A stretch of DNA of 64,000 bases from GH45 sp046704385. Lineage in GTDB: Bacteria; Bacteroidota; Bacteroidia; Bacteroidales; SZUA-534. The translations under genes and the position numbers were made by a program. This document shows, in pieces, positions 1 to 9,905 of this stretch. Under the pieces are notes generated by a model that saw only the letters and a program-made list of their open reading frames with translations, was not told where the DNA came from and ran no database searches. The DNA is taken from positions 136,092 through 200,091 of the forward strand of contig JBJKSB010000013.1 in assembly GCA_046704385.1 (NCBI GenBank). Direction: 5' to 3'. Every line of letters starts with the position of its first letter. Position 1 is the first letter of the stretch.

Positions 1-57
1 TTTTTAATATCGCTCCCTTTTAAATAAATTACTTATTTTTGGGGGTATTTTTACGGT

Positions 58-1983
58 ATGCAGAACTATTATAAACACCTGTTATTATTATTCAAAAGGC
101 TTCTGCTCATAATGGTTCTTATGAGTATTACCCGATTAATATTTTACCTGTTTAATCACCAGATGTTTGCAAATTTATCATTTGGTAGTGTAATCAGCCT
201 TTTTTTTTATGGCTTACGTTTCGATCTGGCTACGGTATTTTTATTTAATATCGTATTTATTGTTTTAAGCGTTGTTCCTGATACTGTTCTTAAATACCGC
301 GCTTACCAGGTGGTAATGGAGGTTCTTTTTATTACCGTAAACAGCCTGTTAATAGCCACAAATTTAATTGATACCAAATTTTATATTTTTGAAGGGAAAC
401 GATTAACAGGCGATATATTTACCAAAGAATGGTTAGGTAAAGACCTGGTTACTTTACTGCCACAATTTTTAAAGGATTATTGGTATTTGTATTTGATGTT
501 TGTTTTATGCATTGCATTTTTCATCTGGATTTATCCAAAATATAAATCAAGTGATACTAAGCCCGATAAACAAGTAAAATTCAAATTCATCAAGCAATTG
601 CTGATAGCCGTTGTTTTGTTGGTTCTTAGTGTTTATGCCGGAAGAGGTGGAACACAGTTAAAACCTTTGGGAATAATTGCGGCAGCCCGGTATACAACTC
701 CTGAATTTATACCGTTAATTCTGAATTCGCCTTTTACTATAATAAAAACTCTTGGCAACAAATCATTACCCAACCAAAAGTATTTTCCAATAGCACAAAT
801 TGATTCTGTTTATTCTCCGGTTCATCACTATCATCATAAAAAATTCCGGAATAAAAATGTGGTAATAATTATTTTGGAAAGTTTTGGCAGAGATTACAGT
901 GGGTTTTTAAATGATACCATTGGCTATATGCCCAACCTTGATTCGATAATGCAACGGGGACTGACTTTTACCCACGCCTTTGCCAACGGGAAACGGAGTA
1001 TTGAGGCATTGCCATCTATTTTAAGTAGTGTGCCTGCTTTAATGGACAATGCCTTTGTTAATACAAAGTTTTCATCGAATTCTATTGAGGGTTTGGGTCA
1101 GGTTCTTGTAAAAGAGGGGTATCAAACAGCATTTTACCACGGAGGTAAAAATGGTACCATGGGTTTCGATAATTTTGTTAACCTGGTGGGTTTTCAAAAA
1201 TATTATGGTATGGATGAGTATCCTGATAAGAGCGATTACGATGGAAACTGGGGAATTTACGATGAGCCTTATCTGCAATATTTTGCCAATCAGCTATCCC
1301 GGATGCAGCAACCATTTCTTACGGCGGTATTCACCCTGAGTTCGCATCATCCGTATATGATTCCTGAAAAATACCAGGGCCGGTTTCCCAAAGGCGATTT
1401 AGAAAACCTTGAAAGCATAGGGTATGCCGATTATGCCCTGGGAGAGTTTTTTAAAACCGCTTCAAAAATGCCATGGTTTAAAAATACGTTGTTTGTGCTT
1501 ACGGCCGATCATACCTCTCTGGCGCATACCGGATACTACCAGACTAACGTGGGGAAATATGCTGTACCTTTGGTATTTTATGCTCCGGGTGATAAACGCA
1601 TTAAAGGTGTTTCGAACTTAACCTGTCAACAGGCCGATATCCTGCCTTCGGTGCTTGATTACCTCGGGTATAACGAACCGTTTAATGCTTTCGGTAAAAG
1701 TGTGTTTTCAAGTGATAGCAATAGGTTTGCAGTAAATTATATAAGCGGAATTTATCAGCTTATTAATACAAATTGCGCTATCAGTTTTGATGGATCGAAG
1801 GTGATAGATACGCTTTTTTTTAAAACCGATACGGTAAATAATTATTTGCAGGACTCTTTACACAGGGTTTGGGAACAAAAGGCAGAGAATAATCTGAAAG
1901 CTTATATACAACAATACAATTTCAGGATGGAACACAACCTGATGAAATTTCACGGCAAATTATCAGATATCAAAAAGGAATAG
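58..1983 (+). CDS. LTA-synthase/phosphoglycerol-transferase-like membrane sulfatase-fold protein
   Basis: This 641-residue protein has about five membrane helices in residues 1-200, followed by an extracytoplasmic sulfatase-fold domain. Family landmarks are visible: ILESFGRDY (Glu274, metal-binding region), NGKRSIEALPS (Ser314 at the usual nucleophile position), HHPY and TADHTS. The family transfers phosphoglycerol or phosphoethanolamine groups to membrane lipids or glycans. A Bacteroidota is unlikely to make true lipoteichoic acid, so modification of a lipid or surface glycan is the better guess. It ends 7 nt before a lipid kinase gene, which suggests a two-gene operon for lipid head-group turnover: phosphoglycerol transfer releases diacylglycerol, which the kinase could recycle (inference). 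Confidence 0.85.
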   Translation: MQNYYKHLLLLFKRLLLIMVLMSITRLIFYLFNHQMFANLSFGSVISLFFYGLRFDLATVFLFNIVFIVLSVVPDTVLKYRAYQVVMEVLFITVNSLLIATNLIDTKFYIFEGKRLTGDIFTKEWLGKDLVTLLPQFLKDYWYLYLMFVLCIAFFIWIYPKYKSSDTKPDKQVKFKFIKQLLIAVVLLVLSVYAGRGGTQLKPLGIIAAARYTTPEFIPLILNSPFTIIKTLGNKSLPNQKYFPIAQIDSVYSPVHHYHHKKFRNKNVVIIILESFGRDYSGFLNDTIGYMPNLDSIMQRGLTFTHAFANGKRSIEALPSILSSVPALMDNAFVNTKFSSNSIEGLGQVLVKEGYQTAFYHGGKNGTMGFDNFVNLVGFQKYYGMDEYPDKSDYDGNWGIYDEPYLQYFANQLSRMQQPFLTAVFTLSSHHPYMIPEKYQGRFPKGDLENLESIGYADYALGEFFKTASKMPWFKNTLFVLTADHTSLAHTGYYQTNVGKYAVPLVFYAPGDKRIKGVSNLTCQQADILPSVLDYLGYNEPFNAFGKSVFSSDSNRFAVNYISGIYQLINTNCAISFDGSKVIDTLFFKTDTVNNYLQDSLHRVWEQKAENNLKAYIQQYNFRMEHNLMKFHGKLSDIKKE

Positions 1984-1990
1984 TTAAAAA

Positions 1991-2911
1991 ATGACCGGAA
2001 GAACCCTATTTATCGTTAATCCAACTTCAGGTACAGGGAAACAGGAAGTTTTTAAAAAGGTACTTAGCGATTCTTTTTGTGATATTTGGCCCGATTATGA
2101 TATTAAGTATACGGAGTGTCGTAACCATGCCTATGAAATCAGCAAAGAGGCGTGTGGTAATTATGATTTGGTTGTAGCCGTTGGAGGTGATGGTACAGCT
2201 AACGAAGTAGCCCGTGGATTAATTAACAGTTCATGTATCATGGGAATCGTTCCGCTGGGTTCAGGTAATGGACTGGCCCGTCATCTGAAAATACCTATGC
2301 ATATAAAAAGTGCTTTGAAAATAATCTGTGAGAAAAATATTCAAACTATCGACACGGCGATGCTTAACGATTATCAATTTGTTAATGTGGCTGGTGTAGG
2401 CTTTGATGCCCATATAGCGCATTTGTTTGCAAAAACAGAAAAACGTGGGCCGATTCCATATGCAAAAATTGCAACACAGGAATTTCAAAAATACAAGTCG
2501 AAAGAATATGAGGTTATTGTTGAAGGGCAGAAATACAAATCAAAGGCATTTTTAATAAGCTTTGCTAATTCGGCCCAGTTCGGAAATAACGCATATATTT
2601 CGCCCCATGCCGTAATAAACGATGGTTTAATTGATGTGTGTCTTATGAGTAGTTTTCCGAAAGTTGAGGCCGGCCAGTTAGCTATAAAGCTTTTTAATAA
2701 GCGTATGGATAAATCACGGTACATGAAGATTATCAGGGGAACCGAAATAAAAGTTTTATCCTCTGAAGCCATGGAAGGGCACATTGACGGTGAGCCTGTT
2801 CTTTTGCCTGAAACTTTTGAGGTTAAAGTAAATCCCGGATCGTTAAAAGTAATTTATAATGCTAATATTTCAAAGATTGATTTATTAAGTAATAAAATAA
2901 AGAATTTGTAA
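1991..2911 (+). CDS. Diacylglycerol kinase-like lipid kinase (DagK/YegS family)
   Basis: The 306-residue protein has the DAGK catalytic signature VAVGGDGTANEV (Gly65-Thr69 core) after an N-terminal NPTSGTGK phosphate-binding loop. It also has a C-terminal EGHIDGEP segment typical of bacterial DgkB/YegS enzymes. The family phosphorylates diacylglycerol or a related lipid with ATP on the cytoplasmic face of the membrane. It begins 7 nt after the phosphoglycerol-transferase-like gene, whose reaction would yield diacylglycerol, so salvage to phosphatidate is a reasonable role. The exact lipid substrate cannot be read from sequence. Confidence 0.88.
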   Translation: MTGRTLFIVNPTSGTGKQEVFKKVLSDSFCDIWPDYDIKYTECRNHAYEISKEACGNYDLVVAVGGDGTANEVARGLINSSCIMGIVPLGSGNGLARHLKIPMHIKSALKIICEKNIQTIDTAMLNDYQFVNVAGVGFDAHIAHLFAKTEKRGPIPYAKIATQEFQKYKSKEYEVIVEGQKYKSKAFLISFANSAQFGNNAYISPHAVINDGLIDVCLMSSFPKVEAGQLAIKLFNKRMDKSRYMKIIRGTEIKVLSSEAMEGHIDGEPVLLPETFEVKVNPGSLKVIYNANISKIDLLSNKIKNL

Positions 2912-2961
2912 ATTTGTTGAACGTCAACTGTAAGATAAACTCATGAGCTAAACCACATAAT

Positions 2962-5241
2962 ATGGACATTTACATTTTTTTCGTCATCATTTTATTCGCC
3001 CTTGCTATATCCGACCTAATAGTGGGTGTAAGTAACGATGCAGTTAATTTTTTAATTTCGGCAATCGGATCAAAATCGGCTTCCAGGTGGGCTATTTTAT
3101 TGGTAGCAAGTTTGGGAGTAGTAGTTGGGGCAACTTTTTCCAGTGGAATGATGGAAGTGGCCCGCAAAGGGATATTTCATCCTGGCATGTTCCATTATAG
3201 TGAAATAATGATCATTTTTCTGGGTGTAATGTTAACGGATATTTTGCTTCTCGATTTGTTTAACACCTTTGGAATGCCTACTTCTACAACGGTATCTATT
3301 GTATTTGAATTACTTGGTGGAGCCGTTGCTGTGGCATTTTTAAAAGTTAAAGGTAATGATGTAGGGGCCATTGGCGATTATATCAATACGGCAAAAGCAT
3401 TGGCCATTATCTCAGGTATCTTAATTTCTGTTGTAGTAGCTTTTACGGCGGGTGTTGTTGTTCAGTATATTACACGACTGGTATTTTCGTTTAAAACCAA
3501 TAAAACTTTAAAATATTATGGAGCCCTTTGGGGAGGTTTTGGAATAACCGCCATTACCTACTTTATGATAGTAAAGGGATTAAAAGGTTCTACCTATGCT
3601 TCGCATGTTTTGCAAAGTGGCATAACCATTCAGGACTGGGTTGATGCTCATGTCGGCTTTACCATGTTAATCAGTTTTATATTCTGGACTATTGTGCTTC
3701 AGTTAATTAATTTGTTTTTAAAGGTCAATATACTTAAGATAGTTGTTTTAACCGGCACCTTTGCCCTGGCAATGGCTTTTGCGGGAAATGACCTGGTTAA
3801 TTTTATCGGGGTTCCGTTGGCAGGGCTTCGCTCGCATCAGTTATGGATGTCGTCAGGTGAGTCTGCATCGCAATTTTTTATGACAGGGTTGGCCGGAAAA
3901 GTATCAACGCCATCGTTATATTTAGTGATTGCAGGTTTGGTGATGGTAGGTACCCTTGTTTTTAGCAAAAAATCGCGTTCGGTTACCAAAACGTCAGTTG
4001 ATTTAAGCCGACAGGATGAAGGAGATGAAAGATTCGGATCAAGTATTTTATCACGATCAATTGTTAGGGGAGCCTTAACAGCAGGGAATGCAGTGAAATT
4101 TATTATATCTTCCCGTGCATCCAGGATAATTGAAAAAAGATTTAACCCGGTTCAAAAAGATTTCAGTTTAATTGAGGGTGCAGAGTTTGATTTGGTTAGG
4201 GCTTCGGTTAATTTAATTGTGGCCAGTATCTTAATATCATTTGCCACATCGTTAAAATTACCTTTATCAACTACTTATGTAACCTTTATGGTAGCCATGG
4301 GAAGCTCGTTGGCCGATGGTGCCTGGGGTCGCGAAAGCGCAGTATTCAGGATTACCGGGGTTATGTCGGTAATCGGAGGTTGGTTTTTAACTGCTTTTGT
4401 GGCATTCACCGTTTCATTTATTATGGCTATGATTATTTCATGGGGTGGAGTTTATGCGGTTTGTCTGGTTCTGGTTTTTATAATTTTTGTGGTTTACCGG
4501 TCTAATCAATCACACAAAAAAAGAACAGAACAAGCTGTTGACCACATTGAAGCTTCTGAAGGTGATAAAGTTCATACCATCGAATCCATTGTAAATAAAA
4601 GCAAAGACGAAGTATCGTTTATTTTTTCGTCTGCTCCAAGAATTATTGAAAAAGCTTTACAGGCTTTTATTGATGAAAGCAGAAAAGAACTTAAAAAACA
4701 AGTAAATGAGGCCGATGAACTAAACTTAAAAATTAAAAAGCAAAAGGATAAATTATATAAAGTAATAGGAAAAATTAAGCAGGAATATGAGGAAACCGGA
4801 CATTATTATGTGCAGGTTATCGATTTTCAACGTGAGCTGGCCCGATGCCTTACCTTTATTACAAATCCTTTATTCAACCACGTTGATAACAACCATCGCG
4901 GAGTAATTGAACCGCAGGAAGCAGAATTAAAAAGCCTGGCAAGTGAGTATGGTAAGTTTTTTGACCATCTAAGAAAGATGGTTGAATTGTCTCAATATGA
5001 GAATTTCAACGAGAGTACTTTATTTCACGATAATCTTTTCAAATTAATTGAAAAATACAGAAAGAACCAGGTTAAGCGGATCAAACAAAAAGCTGTTGGT
5101 ACACGGAATAGTATGCTTTATTTGAATTTACTGGCCGAATTAAGAAACATCACTCTTTTTTCAGTTAATATTTTAAAATCGCAACGTGATTTTGAAAAAT
5201 ATTCCAAATTACCGGAATCGTTTTCCCAGGTAGTTAACTAA
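2962..5241 (+). CDS. PiT-family inorganic phosphate transporter with PhoU-like C-terminal tail (copy 1)
   Basis: This 759-residue membrane protein carries both PiT signatures: GVSNDAVNF near residue 22 and AGNDLVNFIGVPLAG near residue 274. A repeat of the transporter half follows (FATSLKLPLSTTYVTF, then SSLADGAWGR). The family is a cation-coupled phosphate symporter of the inner membrane. Residues from about 540 to the end are charged, helical and cytosolic, resembling a PhoU-like regulatory domain, which makes the protein longer than simple PiT proteins. It starts 50 nt after the lipid kinase gene and is followed after a 480-nt gap by a close paralogue. Confidence 0.88.
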   Translation: MDIYIFFVIILFALAISDLIVGVSNDAVNFLISAIGSKSASRWAILLVASLGVVVGATFSSGMMEVARKGIFHPGMFHYSEIMIIFLGVMLTDILLLDLFNTFGMPTSTTVSIVFELLGGAVAVAFLKVKGNDVGAIGDYINTAKALAIISGILISVVVAFTAGVVVQYITRLVFSFKTNKTLKYYGALWGGFGITAITYFMIVKGLKGSTYASHVLQSGITIQDWVDAHVGFTMLISFIFWTIVLQLINLFLKVNILKIVVLTGTFALAMAFAGNDLVNFIGVPLAGLRSHQLWMSSGESASQFFMTGLAGKVSTPSLYLVIAGLVMVGTLVFSKKSRSVTKTSVDLSRQDEGDERFGSSILSRSIVRGALTAGNAVKFIISSRASRIIEKRFNPVQKDFSLIEGAEFDLVRASVNLIVASILISFATSLKLPLSTTYVTFMVAMGSSLADGAWGRESAVFRITGVMSVIGGWFLTAFVAFTVSFIMAMIISWGGVYAVCLVLVFIIFVVYRSNQSHKKRTEQAVDHIEASEGDKVHTIESIVNKSKDEVSFIFSSAPRIIEKALQAFIDESRKELKKQVNEADELNLKIKKQKDKLYKVIGKIKQEYEETGHYYVQVIDFQRELARCLTFITNPLFNHVDNNHRGVIEPQEAELKSLASEYGKFFDHLRKMVELSQYENFNESTLFHDNLFKLIEKYRKNQVKRIKQKAVGTRNSMLYLNLLAELRNITLFSVNILKSQRDFEKYSKLPESFSQVVN

Positions 5242-5330
5242 AAGTTATACACGAAACTTAGTTGAGATAATTGTAAATCACGATTTAGTTATTCGCGGAG
5301 CTTCAATTTTAGTTTATGCTTGCACCGATT

Positions 5331-5370
5331 TTTAGTGAGTACCCAAATCCTGGGGTACGCCACCACTAAA
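5331..5370. repeat. Imperfect palindromic hairpin
   Basis: Outer arms TTTAGTG/CACTAAA (5331-5337 and 5364-5370) enclose inner arms GTACCC/GGGTAC (5339-5344 and 5353-5358). There is no T-tract on either side, so it is more likely a REP-like element or a decayed stem-loop than an intrinsic terminator. Confidence 0.5.
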
Positions 5371-5667
5371 GCTTTTACGCTACGCGGTTACGTTTCGTTT
5401 TATTCCATTCACCCCTGGTTGGCTTAATTTAAGGCTTTCCCCTTCATTTTAAATAAACAGAACAGATTGCTCCAAACCAGAATCGAAAGCCTTATTTCCA
5501 GTATTAAAATAATGTTACATATTTTAACACAAATGAACTATAATAATAATTATATGTTACATTAATTTTTCAACTAAGGCTTAATGATATGATATTGAGC
5601 AATATAATTAAATTTACTTCCAGGCTTGTAATCAAGAATTTAAACTTCACTTAACGTAAAGTTAACA

Positions 5668-5695
5668 TTGCATTATATTAAATAGAATATTTTTG
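5668..5695 (+). promoter_or_regulatory. Bacteroidota-type promoter for second PiT gene
   Basis: A TTG at 5668-5670 is followed after 17 nt by TATTTTTG at 5688-5695, which fits the Bacteroidota TAnnTTTG -7 box with a TTG -33 element. The ATG of the downstream transporter is at 5721, leaving a short leader. The second PiT gene therefore probably has its own promoter. Confidence 0.6.
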
Positions 5696-5720
5696 TGGCA
5701 GTAACCGAAAACGCTAAAGT

Positions 5721-7949
5721 ATGGATATTTATTTATTTTTTGTAGTTGTTTTATTTGCTCTGGCAATTTCTGATTTGATTGTTGGAGTAAGTAACGATGC
5801 TGTTAATTTTCTGAATTCAGCAATCGGATCTAAAGTGGCATCAAGGCACGTCATTATGGCTGTTGCCAGTTTGGGTATAATCCTTGGAGCTACCTTTTCA
5901 AGTGGAATGATGGAAGTGGCCCGTAAGGGGATTTTTCATCCGCAGCATTTTTATTTTACTGAAATTATGGTGGTATTCCTGGGGGTAATGCTTACCGATA
6001 TTTTGCTGTTGGATTTCTTTAATACTATTGGGTTACCCACATCAACCACGGTTTCGGTGGTGTTTGAATTGCTGGGAGCTGCAGTGGCAGTAGCTGCGGT
6101 AAAAATCATCACACAGCCCGATTCATTGGCTTTATCGGAATATATTAATTCAGGTAAAGCGCTGGCTATTATTTCTGGGATACTGCTGAGTGTGGTTATC
6201 TCATTTACGGCCGGGGTAATTGTCCAATGGCTGAGCCGGTTATTATTTTCATTCAACTACGATTCGGCCTTAAAATACCTGGGATCAATCTGGGGAGGTT
6301 TGGCCATTACAGCTATTACCTATTTTATCCTTATTAAAGGGGCTAAAGGAGCTTCGTTTATTACATCAGGAACGCAGGATTTTATAAGTAACAATACCTT
6401 GCTGATACTGGGAGCCAGCTTTGTTTTTTGGACAGTACTTATGCAATTATTATACTGGATATTTAAAACCAATGTACTAAAAGTAGTAGTGCTTACAGGT
6501 ACTTTTGCCCTTGCTATGGCTTTTGCCGGAAACGACCTGGTAAACTTTATTGGTGTTCCGTTGGCTGGTTTTGAATCGTTTAAACAATTCCGGTTAAATG
6601 GTGGGAATGACATTTTAATGACTGCCCTTTCGGCCAAGGTTCAAACACCTACTCTGTTTTTGCTTGCTGCCGGTGTTATAATGTCGCTTACCCTGTGGTT
6701 TTCGAAAAAAGCCCGTACCGTTACAAACACGGAAATTACCCTGGCACGTCAGGATGAAGGCTATGAACGCTGGGGATCGTCAATATTTGCACGTGTTTTG
6801 GTTGGACGTGCTGTGGGTTCAACTACTTTTTTCAGCAAAGTACTTCCGCAGCCGGTAATTAATGGTATCGCGAAACGTTTCGACCAAACGGCTTATTCCA
6901 AAAAAATTCAAAAACAGGCTAACCCGCCCATGTTCGATTTAATAAGGGCTTCGGTTAATCTTACTCTGGCCACGGTATTAATATCATTTGCCACCTCGCT
7001 AAAACTACCTTTGTCAACAACTTACGTTACTTTTATGGTAGCTATGGGTACATCACTATCTGACGGGGCATGGGGACGTGACAGCGCAGTTTACCGGATT
7101 ACAGGTGTATTTGCTGTGATTGGCGGATGGTTTCTGACTGCAATTATAGCTTTTATTGTATCGTTTGTTCTGGCCATGTTTATAAGCTGGGCAAAATTGG
7201 TGGCTGTTTTAATATTAATAGCGTTTGCTATTTACGCAGTAATCCGGTCGAACCGCACACATAAAGAACGTCAGGAGGCTATTAAACAGACTGATGAAGA
7301 AGTAAATAGTTCGGAAGGTGTTTTATCTAAATGCATGAACAGTGTAAATGATACTTTAAGCCAGACTTTTACCATTTTTGCCGAATCGATGAAAGATTTG
7401 GTAGCAGAAGATAAAAAAGATTTGCGGATTCAGTGGGGTAGTACCGGTGATTTGAATAAAAGGGTTAAAAAGCAGAAAGACAGCATCCATAAAGTAATCT
7501 CGAAATTAAAACAGGATTCTGCCGAAACCGGGCATTTTTATGTTCAGGTAATTGATTATCAGCGCGAACTAACACATTGTTTGTCTTTTATCATTGATCC
7601 GGTTTTGAAGCATATTGAAAACCATCATAAATCGATACTGGAATCGCAGGCGCAGGAATTAACGGCGTTGGTTAATAAGAGCCTGGACTACTCGTCGAAA
7701 ATGATTGATATAGTAACTAATGCGAAATATGATGAGCTAAGTAATGTTATTGAAATACAGACAGCTTTGATAGAAATGATAAAGAGCAACCGAAAAGCTC
7801 AGATAAAGAGAATTCAGAATAAAGAGGTTGGTACCCGGAACAGCATGCTTTATATGAATTTATTGGCAGAGATAAAAAATATGGTGCTTTATGCCCTGAA
7901 TATGGTAAAAGCACAACGCGATTTTGTCATTTATACTAAAAAGTCGTAG
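5721..7949 (+). CDS. PiT-family inorganic phosphate transporter with PhoU-like C-terminal tail (copy 2)
   Basis: This 742-residue paralogue of the preceding transporter shares the same start (MDIY), both PiT signatures (GVSNDAVNF; AGNDLVNFIGVPLAG), the C-terminal half signature LKLPLSTTYVTF and the PhoU-like tail ending with VGTRNSMLYMNLLAE. The copies diverge across the central loop, so the duplication is not recent. A promoter sits at 5668-5695 and a strong intrinsic terminator at 7999-8036, so it appears to be a single-gene unit. Two versions may serve different phosphate levels or coupling ions (inference). Confidence 0.88.
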   Translation: MDIYLFFVVVLFALAISDLIVGVSNDAVNFLNSAIGSKVASRHVIMAVASLGIILGATFSSGMMEVARKGIFHPQHFYFTEIMVVFLGVMLTDILLLDFFNTIGLPTSTTVSVVFELLGAAVAVAAVKIITQPDSLALSEYINSGKALAIISGILLSVVISFTAGVIVQWLSRLLFSFNYDSALKYLGSIWGGLAITAITYFILIKGAKGASFITSGTQDFISNNTLLILGASFVFWTVLMQLLYWIFKTNVLKVVVLTGTFALAMAFAGNDLVNFIGVPLAGFESFKQFRLNGGNDILMTALSAKVQTPTLFLLAAGVIMSLTLWFSKKARTVTNTEITLARQDEGYERWGSSIFARVLVGRAVGSTTFFSKVLPQPVINGIAKRFDQTAYSKKIQKQANPPMFDLIRASVNLTLATVLISFATSLKLPLSTTYVTFMVAMGTSLSDGAWGRDSAVYRITGVFAVIGGWFLTAIIAFIVSFVLAMFISWAKLVAVLILIAFAIYAVIRSNRTHKERQEAIKQTDEEVNSSEGVLSKCMNSVNDTLSQTFTIFAESMKDLVAEDKKDLRIQWGSTGDLNKRVKKQKDSIHKVISKLKQDSAETGHFYVQVIDYQRELTHCLSFIIDPVLKHIENHHKSILESQAQELTALVNKSLDYSSKMIDIVTNAKYDELSNVIEIQTALIEMIKSNRKAQIKRIQNKEVGTRNSMLYMNLLAEIKNMVLYALNMVKAQRDFVIYTKKS

Positions 7950-7998
7950 AGAGTAATATGGTGATATAGAAGGCCTTAGGGTTTTTGGTTACCCAATT

Positions 7999-8036
7999 GC
8001 CCCGAAAAAAGATTTCTCTTTTTTCGGGGCTTTTTT
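7999..8036 (+). terminator. Intrinsic terminator after second PiT gene
   Basis: A 13-bp perfect stem, GCCCCGAAAAAAG (7999-8011) with CTTTTTTCGGGGC (8018-8030), encloses a 6-nt loop and is followed by six T. It separates the phosphate transporter from the sensor kinase gene. Confidence 0.9.
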
Positions 8037-8129
8037 GTATGTAATTACTAATAAAATTGTTAACATTGTTGTATAATAGGGATGTGGTTTAAATAGCTTA
8101 TAAGCTTAAAAATTTTCTTTAATAGTACG

Positions 8130-9905
8130 ATGGAAAGACGTCTTGACCTTAAATTTATAAATAAGTTTTTGGTGTTTTTTTTAATGTTGCTGACAATAAT
8201 ATTTTTATTTAATGCAATAAAAACTACCAAAAATGCATTCGATCAATCACAAAATCTTTTTTCAATCCAACATAATGACCATATCGGGCAAAATACTTTT
8301 CAAAATGTATTTCATAATCGGTCAAATATTGATAAAAATGGGTTTCCTGATAATCGGACTGTTTATTATAAAGAATTTCAGCGGAGATTGATAAAAATTT
8401 TTTTCGAACAGCTTACATTATTCTGTTTGTTTATAATAATTAGTTTTTGGGGGTATCGAAGGTTAAAATCGGAGATTAACTCAAAATTCAGGTATCAGAA
8501 TAAATTATTGGAGAGCGAAGTAAAATACCATTGGTTGTTCGATAATATGAACAGTGGAGTGGTAGTGTATGAAGCAGTGGATAATGGAAATGATTTTATA
8601 ATTAAAGATTTAAATAAAGCTGCTGAACAAATTGAAAAAATACCTAAAAATGAGATAATCAATAGGTTGGTTACCGACGCATTTCCTGGAATTATAGAAT
8701 TTGGATTATTTTTGCTGCTTAAAAAGGTATGGGAAACGGGGCAGAGTGCCTATTTGCCCATTTGCTTTTATAGGGACAACAGGATCGAGGGCTGGCGCGA
8801 AAATTTTGTTTACAAGGTACCTTCAGGTGAAGTGATTTGTATTTATAAAGATAAAACCCAGCAGAAACTGGATGAAATTAAAATAAAAGAGAGCGAAGCC
8901 AAGTTCAGGTTTATTTTTAATTCAGTAGCCGATCCGGTTTTTATTTTAAACCGGGATGGAAAAATTCTTGAAGCAAATGGCGTAGCCCTTTATAAATACA
9001 GGTATACCAAGCAGGATGTTTTAAAATTAACGTTTGATGATTTAATCTCACTTAGGTCGCATTTTAAATTCGACTATATAAAGGAGAATATTCTACGTAC
9101 CGGTGAAGTAATTGTTGAAAATGAGCATATAGGTTCAAACGGCAAGTATATGCAGGTTGAATTGAATGTGCGAAAGACTTTTTTTAATTCTAAAAAAGCT
9201 TTGATTGTTGTGGTTCGTGATATTACCGAAAGAAAGAAGCGTCAGCAGGAAATAATGAATGCAGTTATAAGTGCCGAAGAAAAAGAAAGGAGCCGTATAG
9301 CTAAAGATTTACACGATGGTATTTCTCCATTGTTATCGGCATTGAAAATTTATACTCAAACTTTAACAGCCAATCAGGAAGAGAGTTCTGAAGCTGAAGC
9401 CATTGAAAAAATTGGATTTATAGTAAATGAAGCTATTGCCGGCGTAAAAGAAATTTCAAACAATCTGAGTCCGCATATTCTGCAAAATTTTGGTTTAGTT
9501 GCTGCAGTTCAGGCTTTTTTGGAGAGAATAAGGGTGTTAAACAAAATTGAGATTACTTTAAATTATAATGAAGAAAAACGTGTTGACGAAAAGATTGAAA
9601 TTACGCTATACCGGGTGATTACAGAACTTATAAATAATACCCTTAAACACGCAAAAGCTCAGAATATTCAAATTAATATGTTATGGACCCATAATCAGGT
9701 TGTATTAAACTATTCTGATGATGGAGGTGGATTCGATGCTCCGGTCATTTTTTCAAGAAGAAAAGGCATGGGCCTTTTTAATATTGTAAACAGAATTGAA
9801 CTTTTAAAAGGTGAAACTGTTTTTCAAAATATATTACCCAATGGGACTCAAGTTGAAATAAAAATACCAATTAATGAGCACAAAAAAACAAATTTTCATA
9901 GTTGA
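8130..9905 (+). CDS. Membrane sensor histidine kinase with PAS domains (NarX/DegS-type HisKA_3)
   Basis: The 591-residue kinase has two membrane segments (about residues 12-32 and 86-106) around a short periplasmic loop. Two PAS-like modules follow (about 120-370), the second ending DITERKKRQQE. The HisKA_3 dimerisation helix contains ERSRIAKDLHDG with the phospho-His near residue 395. The C-terminal ATPase domain shows ELINNTLKHA, SDDGGGFD and KGMGLFNIVNRI. Its stop codon overlaps the start of the downstream NarL-type regulator by 32 nt, so the two form a translationally coupled two-component pair. The signal is not identifiable from sequence. Confidence 0.9.
   Translation: MERRLDLKFINKFLVFFLMLLTIIFLFNAIKTTKNAFDQSQNLFSIQHNDHIGQNTFQNVFHNRSNIDKNGFPDNRTVYYKEFQRRLIKIFFEQLTLFCLFIIISFWGYRRLKSEINSKFRYQNKLLESEVKYHWLFDNMNSGVVVYEAVDNGNDFIIKDLNKAAEQIEKIPKNEIINRLVTDAFPGIIEFGLFLLLKKVWETGQSAYLPICFYRDNRIEGWRENFVYKVPSGEVICIYKDKTQQKLDEIKIKESEAKFRFIFNSVADPVFILNRDGKILEANGVALYKYRYTKQDVLKLTFDDLISLRSHFKFDYIKENILRTGEVIVENEHIGSNGKYMQVELNVRKTFFNSKKALIVVVRDITERKKRQQEIMNAVISAEEKERSRIAKDLHDGISPLLSALKIYTQTLTANQEESSEAEAIEKIGFIVNEAIAGVKEISNNLSPHILQNFGLVAAVQAFLERIRVLNKIEITLNYNEEKRVDEKIEITLYRVITELINNTLKHAKAQNIQINMLWTHNQVVLNYSDDGGGFDAPVIFSRRKGMGLFNIVNRIELLKGETVFQNILPNGTQVEIKIPINEHKKTNFHS

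Larger units (their letters stand above)
5242..5720. other. 479-nt intergenic region between the two PiT genes
   Basis: No gene is supported here. The region holds an imperfect hairpin at about 5331-5370 (arms TTTAGTG with CACTAAA, and GTACCC with GGGTAC) with no following T-run. That fits an intergenic palindromic repeat better than a terminator. A promoter for the second transporter lies at 5668-5695. Confidence 0.6.

Noticed and set aside
58..1983. True lipoteichoic-acid synthase
   Set aside because: Other content indicates a Gram-negative Bacteroidota, which lacks lipoteichoic acid; the broader phosphoglycerol/phosphoethanolamine transferase family fits.
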